NCBI GenBank assembly: GCA_965237965.1
Contig: CBDEGT010000002.1
Location: 744,001 to 808,000, forward strand
DNA from: UBA2988 sp965237965
Lineage (GTDB): Bacteria > Gemmatimonadota > Gemmatimonadetes > Longimicrobiales > Gaopeijiaceae
DNA: 64,000 nt
Reading direction: 5' to 3'
Part shown: positions 17,339-25,475 of the stretch, in pieces
Position numbering within the stretch: the stretch's first letter is position 1
Layout of the letters: every line of letters starts with the position of its first letter
Position numbers and translations under genes: made by a program
The notes under the pieces: model-generated
The model's input: only the letters and a program-made list of their open reading frames with translations
What the model was told of the DNA's origin: nothing
Databases searched by the model: none

Positions 17339-19999
17339 ATGACCGATCCCGTCACCCGCCTGAACGCCACCCTCGAAGGCCGCTACCGCGTCGAGCGCCA
17401 GCTCGGTGAGGGCGGGATGGCGACGGTCTACCTGGCGGACGATCTCAAGCACGAGCGGAAGGTCGCGCTCAAGGTTCTCAAACCTGAGCTCGCAGCGGTC
17501 GTCGGTGCCGAGCGGTTTCTGGCCGAGATCAAGACGACGGCCAACCTTCAGCACCCCCACATTCTCCCGCTGCATGACTCGGGTGAGGCCGACGGATTCC
17601 TCTACTACGTCATGCCCTTTGTCGAGGGTGAGACTCTCAGACAGAAGATCGATAGAGAGAAGCAACTGAGTGTCGAAGAAGCCCTTGAGATCACAAAGAA
17701 GGTGACTTCAGCTCTCGACTACGCTCACAAGCACGGAGTCGTCCATCGCGACATCAAGCCGGGCAACATCCTACTGAGCAGTGAAGGGGAGCCCACCGTA
17801 GCGGACTTTGGGATTGCCCTGGCTGTTGCTCAAGCAGGTGGAGGAAGGGTCACCGAAACGGGACTCAGCCTGGGCACACCGCATTACATGTCACCCGAAC
17901 AGGCCACGGGTGATAGAGACGTTGATTCGCGTACCGACGTTTACGCGCTCGGCTGCGTCCTTTACGAGATGCTGGTGGGTGGTCCTCCGTACACGGGGAG
18001 CACAGCCCAGGCAGTGCTGGGAGAGATCCTCACTAGCGATCCAGTGTGGGCATCGAAGAAGCGGGGATCGGTCCCTTCGAACGTGGACGCGGCGATCAGG
18101 AAGGCGTTGGAGAAGCTACCAGCGGATCGGTTCACTGGCGCGCAGGACTTCGCGAAGGCGCTCGCTGATCCTGGGTTCGGACACGGAGACGAAGCTGCTG
18201 CGGGCGTCAGCGTTGGCCGAGGGCTTTGGAACCCGTTGTCGATGGGATTGGGCGCGCTGGCGCTCGTGTTCGCGTTTGGTTTCGGCTGGGCGCTCCTGCG
18301 CCCTACCTCCGAGTTCTCCCCGGTGGCTCGGTTCGAGGTGGTCCTCGGAGAGGATCGGGCCCTGGCAACCTACGGCGGCCCAGAGTTCGCGTTATCGCGC
18401 GACGGCTTGCGGCTCATCTACGTGGGCTTGGCCCCCGACGGTGGCACGCAACTTTGGCATCGGGCGCTCGAGAATCTGGAGCCTGTTCCGATACCTGGTA
18501 CGGACGGTGCCGCCGATCCTGCGTTGTCGCCCGACGGCCTCTCCGTGGCGTTCCGCGCTGAGGGGAGCATCAAGACCGTCTCGCTTCGCGGTGGTCCACC
18601 GTCGACGCTTGCCTTGGCGACTACTGGCACGTCTTGGAGTTCGGACGGGATGATCTACTTCAGCCGTGAAGACGTCATTCGCCGCGTGCCCGCGATGGGT
18701 GGCGAGCCTGAAGCGGTGACTTCCCCGACGGACGTAAGCCAGCACTTACCGCGGGCGCTGCCCGACGGACGCGGCCTGTTGCTCACGATCGTCGCAAGCA
18801 GCGTGGAGGACAGCAGAATCGCAGTGGTGGGGCCAGAAGGCGGCGAGCCGCGCGAGATTCTCACAGGCGTTCAGGCATACTACGCATCGTCCGGCCACGT
18901 GGTCTATGTAACGGCTGAGGGTACGCTGATGGCTGCGCCCTTCGACCTCAGGAGCTTGGAGGTGACGGGGCCGTCAGTCGCGCTGCTGGAGGGGGTCCAG
19001 GTCAATCCCAACTCGGTGTCTCAGTTCGCGCTGTCTGAAACGGGCACGCTGTTATACAAGACCGGTGGGGTGGGCGGCTCCAACGAGTTCGTCTGGGTGA
19101 CGCGTTCGGGTCAGGCGACGCCTGTCGAGGCGGGGTGGTCGTTCGTCCCCGGGGGCAACCCCGGATGGAGCCTCTCACCGGACGGCGCGCGGTTGGCGCT
19201 GAAGGCGGAGACTCAAGCTGGTGCCGACATCTGGGTCAAGCAGCTGCCCGACGGCCCGCTGTCGCGCCTGACGTTCTACGAGGGCATAGACATAAGGCCC
19301 AGGTGGGCACCCGATGGAGAGAGCGTGACGTTCCTGTCGAACCGGTCAGGAAACTTTGACGTATGGTCGAGGCGGGCCGACGGTACCGGAGAGCCGGAGG
19401 TGTTGTCTCCTGGCGGGAGTTCGGGGGGGAATCCGGGAGTAGGCTTCTGGAGCCCGGATGGGGAGTGGATGGTGCTTCGCACCGGTGGTCGCCATATCCT
19501 CGCACTCCGTCCAGGAGTGGACAGCGTGCCGCTGCCGCTGCTCACGGAGGAGTACGACGAACAAGCGCCTGCCCTGTCACCAGACGGACGCTGGCTCGCC
19601 TATGTGTCAACCGAAACAGGTTCTCCAGAGGTCTTCGTGCGCCCGTTCCCTGATGTGGACTCGGGCAAGTGGCAGATTTCGACGGACGGAGGCGTCCAGC
19701 CGGTCTGGGCACACAACGGGCGGGAACTGTTCTACATAGATGGCAGTCGCGCGCTCGTGGCCACCCAGGTCGAAACGGCCTCAAGCTTCCAGGTTGGAGG
19801 GAAAGAGACGCTGTTCACCCTCCCACCTGGTTACAACAGTGGCGCGGTCAGCATCCTCTACGACATCGCTCCCGACGACCAGCGATTCCTGATGTATCGG
19901 CCGTACCAGGGCGACTCACAGGAGGACCCCGGTCCGCCATCCCAACTCATCCTCGTCCAGAACTTCTTCGAGGAGCTGAAACGGCTGGTGCCGAATTAA
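17339..19999 (+). CDS. Transmembrane serine/threonine kinase with TolB-like beta-propeller
   Basis: 886 residues. The cytosolic Hanks-type kinase domain (about 15-275) has the glycine loop QLGEGGMATVYLADD, the ATP-anchoring Lys45 in KVALKVLKPE, the catalytic loop VVHRDIKPGNILL, DFG as VADFGIAL and an APE-like SPEQA. One membrane helix lies near 300-322 (LSMGLGALALVFAFGFGWAL). The outer C-terminal half is a TolB/WD40-like propeller (repeats of LSPDG, WSPDGEW, RWAPDGESVTFLSN). It ends NFFEELKRLVPN. This kinase/propeller architecture is abundant in Gemmatimonadota-like genomes and probably senses an extracytoplasmic signal. It is the only intact member here; fragments of siblings are scattered through the window. 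Confidence 0.93.
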   Translation: MTDPVTRLNATLEGRYRVERQLGEGGMATVYLADDLKHERKVALKVLKPELAAVVGAERFLAEIKTTANLQHPHILPLHDSGEADGFLYYVMPFVEGETLRQKIDREKQLSVEEALEITKKVTSALDYAHKHGVVHRDIKPGNILLSSEGEPTVADFGIALAVAQAGGGRVTETGLSLGTPHYMSPEQATGDRDVDSRTDVYALGCVLYEMLVGGPPYTGSTAQAVLGEILTSDPVWASKKRGSVPSNVDAAIRKALEKLPADRFTGAQDFAKALADPGFGHGDEAAAGVSVGRGLWNPLSMGLGALALVFAFGFGWALLRPTSEFSPVARFEVVLGEDRALATYGGPEFALSRDGLRLIYVGLAPDGGTQLWHRALENLEPVPIPGTDGAADPALSPDGLSVAFRAEGSIKTVSLRGGPPSTLALATTGTSWSSDGMIYFSREDVIRRVPAMGGEPEAVTSPTDVSQHLPRALPDGRGLLLTIVASSVEDSRIAVVGPEGGEPREILTGVQAYYASSGHVVYVTAEGTLMAAPFDLRSLEVTGPSVALLEGVQVNPNSVSQFALSETGTLLYKTGGVGGSNEFVWVTRSGQATPVEAGWSFVPGGNPGWSLSPDGARLALKAETQAGADIWVKQLPDGPLSRLTFYEGIDIRPRWAPDGESVTFLSNRSGNFDVWSRRADGTGEPEVLSPGGSSGGNPGVGFWSPDGEWMVLRTGGRHILALRPGVDSVPLPLLTEEYDEQAPALSPDGRWLAYVSTETGSPEVFVRPFPDVDSGKWQISTDGGVQPVWAHNGRELFYIDGSRALVATQVETASSFQVGGKETLFTLPPGYNSGAVSILYDIAPDDQRFLMYRPYQGDSQEDPGPPSQLILVQNFFEELKRLVPN

Positions 20000-20118
20000 T
20001 GACCGATCCCGTCACCCGCCTTAATGCAGCCCACGAAGGCCGCTACCGCATCGAGCGCCAGCTCGGTGAGGGCGGGATGGCCGTCGTGTACCTGGCCGAC
20101 GACCTCCGGCACGAGCGT
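19999..20118 (+). pseudogene. Second kinase gene, N-terminal fragment
   Basis: The ATG overlaps the stop of the intact kinase by one base and begins MTDPVTRLNAAHEGRYRIER, then QLGEGGMAVVYLADDLRHER. The match to the kinase family ends abruptly at HER, before the catalytic Lys. The frame then runs through unrelated DNA to 20424. A tail matching the same family reappears at 22582-22626, so this may be the left part of a kinase gene split by inserted DNA. Confidence 0.85.
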
Positions 20119-20300
20119 CATCGCGGAGCGTCTTCACGAAGAACTGCTGGGGCTCCGAGTCGAAGCGAGCCGAGGCATAACAATGCCTTCAAGCAACGTA
20201 AGAGCCCGCACGCTAGGTGGGCTGATTCCCTGACCAAACTGATCCCCTGGCTTCGCGTCTTCGTGGAAGGCGTGGTGATCGGGGGCTCTAGGAGACACGA

Positions 20301-20744
20301 ATGCCGAACCTACAGGCCGTTCTCAAACAGGAGATCCGGAGACTCGCCCGCAGGGAGGTCCGTTCTGAGCTTGAGGCAACAAAGAGGGCGGTTGCCCAGC
20401 ACCGTCGGGAGATCGCAGAGCTGAAGCGAAGAAACACGGCTCTGGAACGGACGGTGAGTTACCTGCAGTCTCGCGAGACGAAGCGACTGAACGCCGGGCC
20501 TTCGCAAGCAGAGCCTACACAGAGGACGAGATTTTCGTTTCGGTCACTGAAAGCACAGCGGAGGAGGTCGGGATTGTCCCAGGAGGAATACGCGAGCCTC
20601 GTCGGTGTCAGCAGCTCGACGATCTACAACTGGGAGAGTGGAAGTACCAAGCCGAGCGGGAAGCACTTGCCGACGTTGGTGTCCCTTAGAGGGATCGGAA
20701 AGCGGGAGGCAAAGAAGCGCCTGGAGTTGGTGGAAGGCCAGTAA
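20301..20744 (+). CDS. Helix-turn-helix (XRE-type) DNA-binding protein
   Basis: 147 residues. Residues about 1-55 are a charged coiled coil (RRLARREVRSELEATKRAV). The C-terminal third is a lambda-repressor-type HTH (RRRSGLSQEEYASLVGVSSS, then TIYNWESGSTKPSGK). GGAGACACGA precedes the ATG. Coiled coil plus C-terminal HTH suggests a dimeric regulator. It lies inside the region bracketed by kinase start and tail fragments. Its target is unknown. Confidence 0.8.
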   Translation: MPNLQAVLKQEIRRLARREVRSELEATKRAVAQHRREIAELKRRNTALERTVSYLQSRETKRLNAGPSQAEPTQRTRFSFRSLKAQRRRSGLSQEEYASLVGVSSSTIYNWESGSTKPSGKHLPTLVSLRGIGKREAKKRLELVEGQ

Positions 20745-21046
20745 CTCAGGAGGCCGTCGGTCTCCCGGTCTTGAGGTTCCAGCGATTCGACCCGAATAAG
20801 CGCTGGGACGGTTGAGGCAGGCTGCTGGCGAGTCGTCACGAGAGTCTAAGGCCCTCAGCCAGCGTATTGCCCGGCTCTGAAGGGGTCAAGGATCACGTCC
20901 CGACAATCAGTTCCCGTCCTGTTCCAAACCTCCGCCTACCCGGATGGTCTGAATCGTAAGCGGGTCTACTCGGCTGTATGCTACCAGGAGGTCGGCCCAC
21001 CGATCGCTCCTGTCCTCATTGGTGTAACTTCCTAAGAAATCAGCTA
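20745..21046. other. Intergenic stretch before IS5 copy 1
   Basis: About 300 bases between the HTH gene and the IS5-family element. I see no gene, RNA or strong hairpin. It ends in the CTA of the IS target. Confidence 0.5.
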
Positions 21047-21860
21047 GGGCCTGTTAACACTAAAGGCCCATTTGTATTATATTGGGGCTATGAAAATCAC
21101 AGAGTCCCAATATCGTCGGATAGAGGCTTGCTTTCCACGTCAGCGCGGCAATGTGAGCTTCTCCAATCTCGAAGTGCTTAACGCGATCCTGTATGTGGCC
21201 GAGCACGGCTGCAAGTGGCGCGGGTTGCCTGCGCGCTTCGGTAACTGGCATACGATCTACACCCGAATGAATCGCTGGGCCAGGGCAGGTGTGCTGGATC
21301 GTGTCTTTGCGGCCCTGCAGGACGAGCAGATCATCCGGATCAAGATCGAAGCGCTGTCGCTCGACAGTACGATCGTCAAAGTGCACCCTGATGGCACCGG
21401 CGCGCTAAAAAAAACGGCCCGCAGGCCATCGGGAAGTCGCGTGGAGGCTGGACCACCAAGATTCATATGGTTGCCGCAGATGCTCGAACCGCGATAACCT
21501 TCTCGCTATCGCCAGGCCACAACCACGACGCACCCGAAGGACGCGAACTGCTACGCATGTTGAAGCCGGTACACTCCACTGTGTCGATGATCATGGACCG
21601 GGCCTACGAGGGGGCCGAAACACGGCAATTGGTGTTGGAGCTGGGGTTTACGCCGGTCGTGCCACCCAAACAGGGCCGTGTTAGCCCGTGGCAGTACGAT
21701 CGAATCATGTATCGCCGTCGCAACGAAATAGAGCGGTTATTTCGGCGACTCAAAGGCTTCAGAAGAATCTTCTCCCGCTTTGACAAGCTCGACGTGATGT
21801 TCACGGCCTTCATCCACTTTGCGCTCATCGTCGAGGTTCTCAGATAGTGTTAACAGGCCC
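21047..21860 (+). mobile_element. IS5-family (IS427-like) insertion sequence, copy 1
   Basis: 814-base element with perfect 16-base terminal inverted repeats (GGGCCTGTTAACACTA) and flanking TA dinucleotides within an original CTAG site, as in the IS427 group. Copy 2 lies at 42632-43445 in the opposite orientation, has the same length and is nearly identical. The single transposase is spread over two frames. Confidence 0.92.
21090..21847 (+). CDS. IS5-family transposase made by -1 frameshift
   Basis: ORF 1 runs from ATG 21090 (MKITESQYRRIEACFPRQRG) and contains the first catalytic Asp (SLDSTIVKVHPDG). At 21407-21414 a run of eight A follows LKK. Shifting back one base gives KNGPQAIGKSRGGWTTKIHM, which runs into ORF 2 with the second Asp (IMDRAYEG) and the Glu region (RRRNEIERLFRRLKGFRRI). 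Both IS copies keep the same two-frame layout, so this is programmed frameshifting rather than decay. A separate ORF 1 product would stop soon after the A run. Confidence 0.85.
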
Positions 21861-21905
21861 TAGTTATCCGATATGTCTCGACCAAGCCCGAGTGGGGATA
21901 CCGCA

Positions 21906-22598
21906 ATGAGAGTCATACTGTTTGGTGCTTCGGGCATGGTCGGAGCCGGTGTCCTTAGAGAATGCCTGGATGAGTCGAGTGTTCATGCCATCCTAGTGGT
22001 TGGTCGTCGCACATGCGGCGTCACGCACCCCAAGCTTCGAGAGATGATCCGGGCGGACTTCTTCGCCTACTCGGATGTGTCATCTGATTTCGCAGGCTAC
22101 GACGCCTGCTTCTTCTGTCTTGGCGTTTCCTCGGTCCGTATGAAGGAGGCCGAATACCGTCGGCTCACCTACGACCTTACGATGGCGGCGGCGAGTGCCG
22201 TTGCTGCACAGTCCCCTCGACTGACCTTCTGCTATATCTCTGGCGAGGGCACCGATAGCACCGAGATGGGGAGAGTCATGTGGGCTCGGGTAAAAGGCAA
22301 GACCGAAAACGATCTCCTCGCCATGCCGCTCAAAGCCTTCATGTTTCGGCCCGGCTACATTCACCCCGTTAGGGGTGTTCGCTCGCCGCGGCGGCTCTAC
22401 CGGGCATTGCATCTCGCTGCGGCGCCCGTTTACCCGTTTATGAGACGTTTCCTATCCACCCACGTGACGACCACCGAGAACGTCGGACGTGCCATGATTC
22501 AAGTCGCCAGAGAGGGTTACGCGAAGAGCATTCTGGAAAACTCGGATATCAACTCGGTGGCGGCATTAGCAGGTAAAGCTAATCATCAACTTCTTTGA
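21906..22598 (+). CDS. Epimerase-like NAD(P)-binding protein, paralogue 2
   Basis: 230 residues from ATG 21906; an upstream in-frame ATG at 21873 is less likely because alignment with paralogue 1 begins at 21906. It shares VILFGASGMVGAGVLRECLD, YDACFFCLGVSS, SGEGTDSTEMGRVMWARVKG and FMFRPGYIHPVRG with the protein at 10917. The last residues (GKANHQLL) read out of frame into a kinase tail remnant, so the native end may be altered. It lies 45 bases after IS5 copy 1. The reaction is unknown. Confidence 0.83.
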   Translation: MRVILFGASGMVGAGVLRECLDESSVHAILVVGRRTCGVTHPKLREMIRADFFAYSDVSSDFAGYDACFFCLGVSSVRMKEAEYRRLTYDLTMAAASAVAAQSPRLTFCYISGEGTDSTEMGRVMWARVKGKTENDLLAMPLKAFMFRPGYIHPVRGVRSPRRLYRALHLAAAPVYPFMRRFLSTHVTTTENVGRAMIQVAREGYAKSILENSDINSVAALAGKANHQLL

Positions 22599-22626
22599 GG
22601 AGCTGGAGCGGTTGGTGCCGAACTAA
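22582..22626 (+). pseudogene. Kinase C-terminal tail fragment
   Basis: Reads IINFFEELERLVPN and stop, matching the last residues NFFEELKRLVPN of the intact kinase. It overlaps the end of the epimerase gene in another frame. It is the probable right half of the kinase whose start lies at 19999. Confidence 0.85.
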
Positions 22627-22768
22627 TATGAAAGGGCTGGCGCAAGGGTTTTCAAATAGCGAAGAGGACCCGAGGTCAGCTTCGACGATGATCCTACTTT
22701 AGCGCCCCCGATTTCTCTGGACAGTAGATTGGCAGCGACGACGGGGTCCAGAGAGAGGGGGTGTTTTG

Positions 22769-23137
22769 ATGTCTCCCAAGCCTGGGGAGTCGAAAGCGAC
22801 CGAAGGTCGTGAAGGAAGGGCGGAGCTGCCCGAGCGTTGGAGCGCGGGGCAGAAGACGGAGGTGGTGCTGCGACTGCTACGCGGGGAGGACCTGGGCGAA
22901 GTGAGCCGTGAGGTCCAGGTCTCGCCTGCGGAGCTCGAGGAATGGCGGCGCGTGTTCCTGGAGGGAGGTCAGCAAGGTCTGAAACGCCGTAGCCGCGATC
23001 CCGGGGAACGTGAGCTGATCCGGACCCGGGCGAAGCTGGGCGAGGTGACGATGCGGATGGAGCTCGCGAGCGAGCTCCTCGAAAAAAGGGGCTACGGGGA
23101 CGACCTGAAGAAGCTCTTGAAGCGCGGCAGCGAATGA
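22769..23137 (+). CDS. IS3-family OrfA, helix-turn-helix
   Basis: About 122 residues. An HTH of the IS3 OrfA type (RWSAGQKTEVVLRLLRGEDL, then GEVSREVQVSPAELEEWRRV) is followed by a basic and leucine-rich segment (ELASELLEKRGYGDDLKKLL) that mediates multimerisation in the family. It ends overlapping the OrfB start by four bases (ATGA), so OrfB is probably translated by coupling or frameshift. Confidence 0.85.
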   Translation: MSPKPGESKATEGREGRAELPERWSAGQKTEVVLRLLRGEDLGEVSREVQVSPAELEEWRRVFLEGGQQGLKRRSRDPGERELIRTRAKLGEVTMRMELASELLEKRGYGDDLKKLLKRGSE

Positions 23138-24015
23138 GTCCGGCGACGGGACGGCGCTACCCGCTGACGATGATCTGCGAGGTCTGGAGCATCGCTCGCT
23201 CGACGGTCTACCAGGCTGAGGAGCGAGGCAACGATGAGTCGAGGGAGCCGAAGAAGCGGGGCCCCAAAACGGAGCTGAGCGACGAGGCCTTGGTGGAAGA
23301 GATCCGGCAGGTACTCGAGGAGAGCGACTTCCTCGGCGAGGGGCACCGGAAGGTGAGGGTACGGCTGCGGCCCAAGGGGATCTGGGTGGGCAAGAACAGG
23401 GTGCTGAGGCTCATGCGAGAGAACCGACTCCTGGCGCCGGTGCGTAAGGGAAGGCATCCCCGGGGCGACCGCAGCCACAGCGGCCGAATCACGACGGACA
23501 CGCCCAACGAGCTGTGGGGCACGGATGCGACCAGATTCTATACGAAGGCCGACGGCTGGTGCTGGTTCTTCGGGGCCGTCGACCACTGCGTGAGCGATGT
23601 CGTCGGCTGGCACGTCGCGAAGAAGGGTGACCGGTGGGCGGCGCTCGAGCCGATCCGTCAGGGTGTGAGGACCTACATGGACGGCTACGCTCCGAAGATC
23701 GCGCTCGGCCTCGGGCTACGACACGACTGGGGTGCCCAGTACACCGCACACCAGTTCCAGGGCGAACTCGCCTGGCTCGGCATCCGCTCGACGGCCTCCT
23801 ACGTCGGCGAGCCCGAGTGCAACGGCCTGATCGAGCGGTTCATCAGGACGTTGAAGGAAGAGTGCCTCTACCTGCACGACTTTGAGAGCCTGGAGGAGGC
23901 GAGGACGGTGATCGGAGGTTTCATCGAGCGTTACAACCGCGGTTGGCTCATCGAGCGGCACGGCCACAAGACCCCGGCCGAGGTCCGCGAGCAGCTCACC
24001 CGCATGGCGGCCTGA
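23134..24015 (+). CDS. IS3-family OrfB, DDE integrase
   Basis: 293 residues with an rve integrase core. The DDE residues are visible in ELWGTDATRFYTKADGW, LRHDWGAQYTAHQF and CNGLIERFIRTLKEECLY. An HTH_21-like segment precedes the core (EGHRKVRVRLRPKGIWVGKN). The frame is intact, so the element may still be active. GGRTH/CP4-like IS3 subgroups have similar proteins; I do not name the subgroup. Confidence 0.9.
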   Translation: MSPATGRRYPLTMICEVWSIARSTVYQAEERGNDESREPKKRGPKTELSDEALVEEIRQVLEESDFLGEGHRKVRVRLRPKGIWVGKNRVLRLMRENRLLAPVRKGRHPRGDRSHSGRITTDTPNELWGTDATRFYTKADGWCWFFGAVDHCVSDVVGWHVAKKGDRWAALEPIRQGVRTYMDGYAPKIALGLGLRHDWGAQYTAHQFQGELAWLGIRSTASYVGEPECNGLIERFIRTLKEECLYLHDFESLEEARTVIGGFIERYNRGWLIERHGHKTPAEVREQLTRMAA

Positions 24016-24219
24016 TTACGCCGCCCACTTGTCCAGGAAACCGGGACCGGTTCACTACTAATATTCGCCGATTAGGAAGTTTCCCACCCAGCGCGGCACT
24101 AAGTCAGATTCGTCTGGAGCTGGCTCATACTGAGTTGGCTAGTGTCCGCCTCGTGAGGCGATGACCAACAATTCGGTCGAGCGTCCTCCTATCGTGCCTC
24201 GGGTCCTCTGTTGGGGTGA

Positions 24220-24349
24220 TCAGGCCGCGGTATCGAGGGCGTGAGTCTTCTCGATTTCGAGTTCACGCATGACGGCCCACATGAAGCCGACGAGTTCGCG
24301 GGCTACGGCGACGACGGCGATCTGGGACGATTTCCGGACCGCGATGCGG
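24220..24349 (-). pseudogene. IS110-family transposase, C-terminal fragment
   Basis: The minus strand reads SSQIAVVAVARELVGFMWAV followed by MRELEIEK, matching the C-terminal end of IS110 transposases (compare YIATLIGRELLGFMWAIGQE at the end of the intact copy at 60906). The upstream part is cut where an IS3 fragment begins at about 24350. Only about 35 residues survive. Confidence 0.7.
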
Positions 24350-24951
24350 TGGAACGACGGCTCCTGTATCCGGCTCAGGCCGCTGCACGATAACCATGTC
24401 TGGTCGTATGACTTCGTGAGCACACGGACCGCGGACGGACGAGCCCTGAAGCTGCTCACAGTGCTCGACGAGTACACGAGACAATGTCTGGCGATCAAGG
24501 TAGGACGGAGGACTCGAGCGCATGACGTACTCGAGGTGCTGGTAGATCTCTTCGTTCGTCACGGTCCACCCCAGCATCTACGTTCGGACAACGGTCCGGA
24601 GTTCACGGCCCAGCTCGTGCGGCGGTGGCTCGCCAGGCTAGGTGTGCAGACGCTCTACATCGAGCCCGGTAGTCCGTGGGAGAACGGTTACAACGAGAGC
24701 TTCAACGGCAAGCTAAGGGACGAATTCCTGAACGGCGAGATATTCTACACGCTGCCTGAGGCGGTCGTCCTCGTAGAACAGTGGAGAAGACTGTACAATA
24801 CCGTCCGACCCCACAGCGCCTGCGGCGGTCGTCCCCCGGCCCCGGAGACGATCAAACCTTCGCCTTGGTTCCTCAGGATGCCTCAGCTCCAGGGGCTGCC
24901 GGTGGCTCTGGGTCTAACATAGGAAGTGGTACCGCCACTGGGGGCACGTCA
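24350..24951 (+). pseudogene. IS3-family element B, truncated copy (OrfB C-terminal half)
   Basis: From WNDGSCIRLRPLHDNHVWSY onward this is almost identical to the full element at 30310-31578. It includes the catalytic blocks VWSYDFVSTRTADG, HLRSDNGPEFTAQLV and NGYNESFNGKLRDEF and the right end GGGGGCACGTCA. The first half of the transposase is missing and its place is taken by the IS110 scrap. Product differences are minimal (QLQGLPV versus QLQGPPV), so the truncation is recent. Confidence 0.88.
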
Positions 24952-24955
24952 CCCC

Positions 24956-25180
24956 CTAGCGCCTACTCACGACGCGGGCATCGACGAGCCTCGCCACCGC
25001 CCCGAGAGTGGTCTGGGCAGCGCTGAAGCCGAGGCGGAAATCCGCGTCCGAGAAAGTCACGAAGAGGCTGGTGGGCTGACGCCACTGTGGGTTTGCCTGG
25101 TTGCCCTCCAGCTCGGCCTCACCAGCCCCACTCCGTGCGAACCCGCGTGCGCCTAGCGCATAGCCAGAGAGGTCGGTCAT
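24956..25180 (-). CDS. Hypothetical protein, probably truncated by the IS3 fragment
   Basis: 74 residues from an ATG with a good GGGAGG upstream (MTDLSGYALGARGFARSGAG). It stops six bases inside the boundary of the IS3 copy, suggesting the 3' end was lost when that element arrived. I do not recognise the family. Confidence 0.35.
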   Translation of the reverse strand: MTDLSGYALGARGFARSGAGEAELEGNQANPQWRQPTSLFVTFSDADFRLGFSAAQTTLGAVARLVDARVVSRR

Positions 25181-25475
25181 CGTGCCACCTCCCGGCTAGT
25201 TGCGCCAGTCAACGACCCCAGGCGCCACATCCATGTTAGGTCGCCATTTCGGACAGCAGCCTCCTCTTAACGGTTCGGCCACGGGCGACATCAAGGTGAC
25301 TGAGCCAGGCAGGTGTCGACTTCATACGCCACGTGTCCTCGCGCATCGGCGCTGACCTGTGCAAGGCGGTCGTCCTGGGACGTCCACACGAGCAAGGAGG
25401 GGGCTGCCGCCGGGCTCTGCTATCCGCCGGCACCGCTATGGCCTCTCGCGAAGGGCACAGTCAACCGGAGGCTTC
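25181..25475. other. Intergenic region upstream of TonB receptor 1
   Basis: About 295 bases separating a minus-strand fragment from the receptor gene. No supportable gene or RNA; it should contain the receptor promoter, but I cannot point to clear -35/-10 boxes. Confidence 0.4.

Larger units (their letters stand above)
22702..24050 (+). mobile_element. IS3-family element A
   Basis: About 1.35 kb carrying two overlapping transposase genes. The ends are imperfect inverted repeats: CCCCCGATTTCTCTGGACA on the left, and TGTCCAGGAAACCGGGACCGG on the right read inward. A clear target duplication was not found, so the ends are approximate. Confidence 0.75.
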
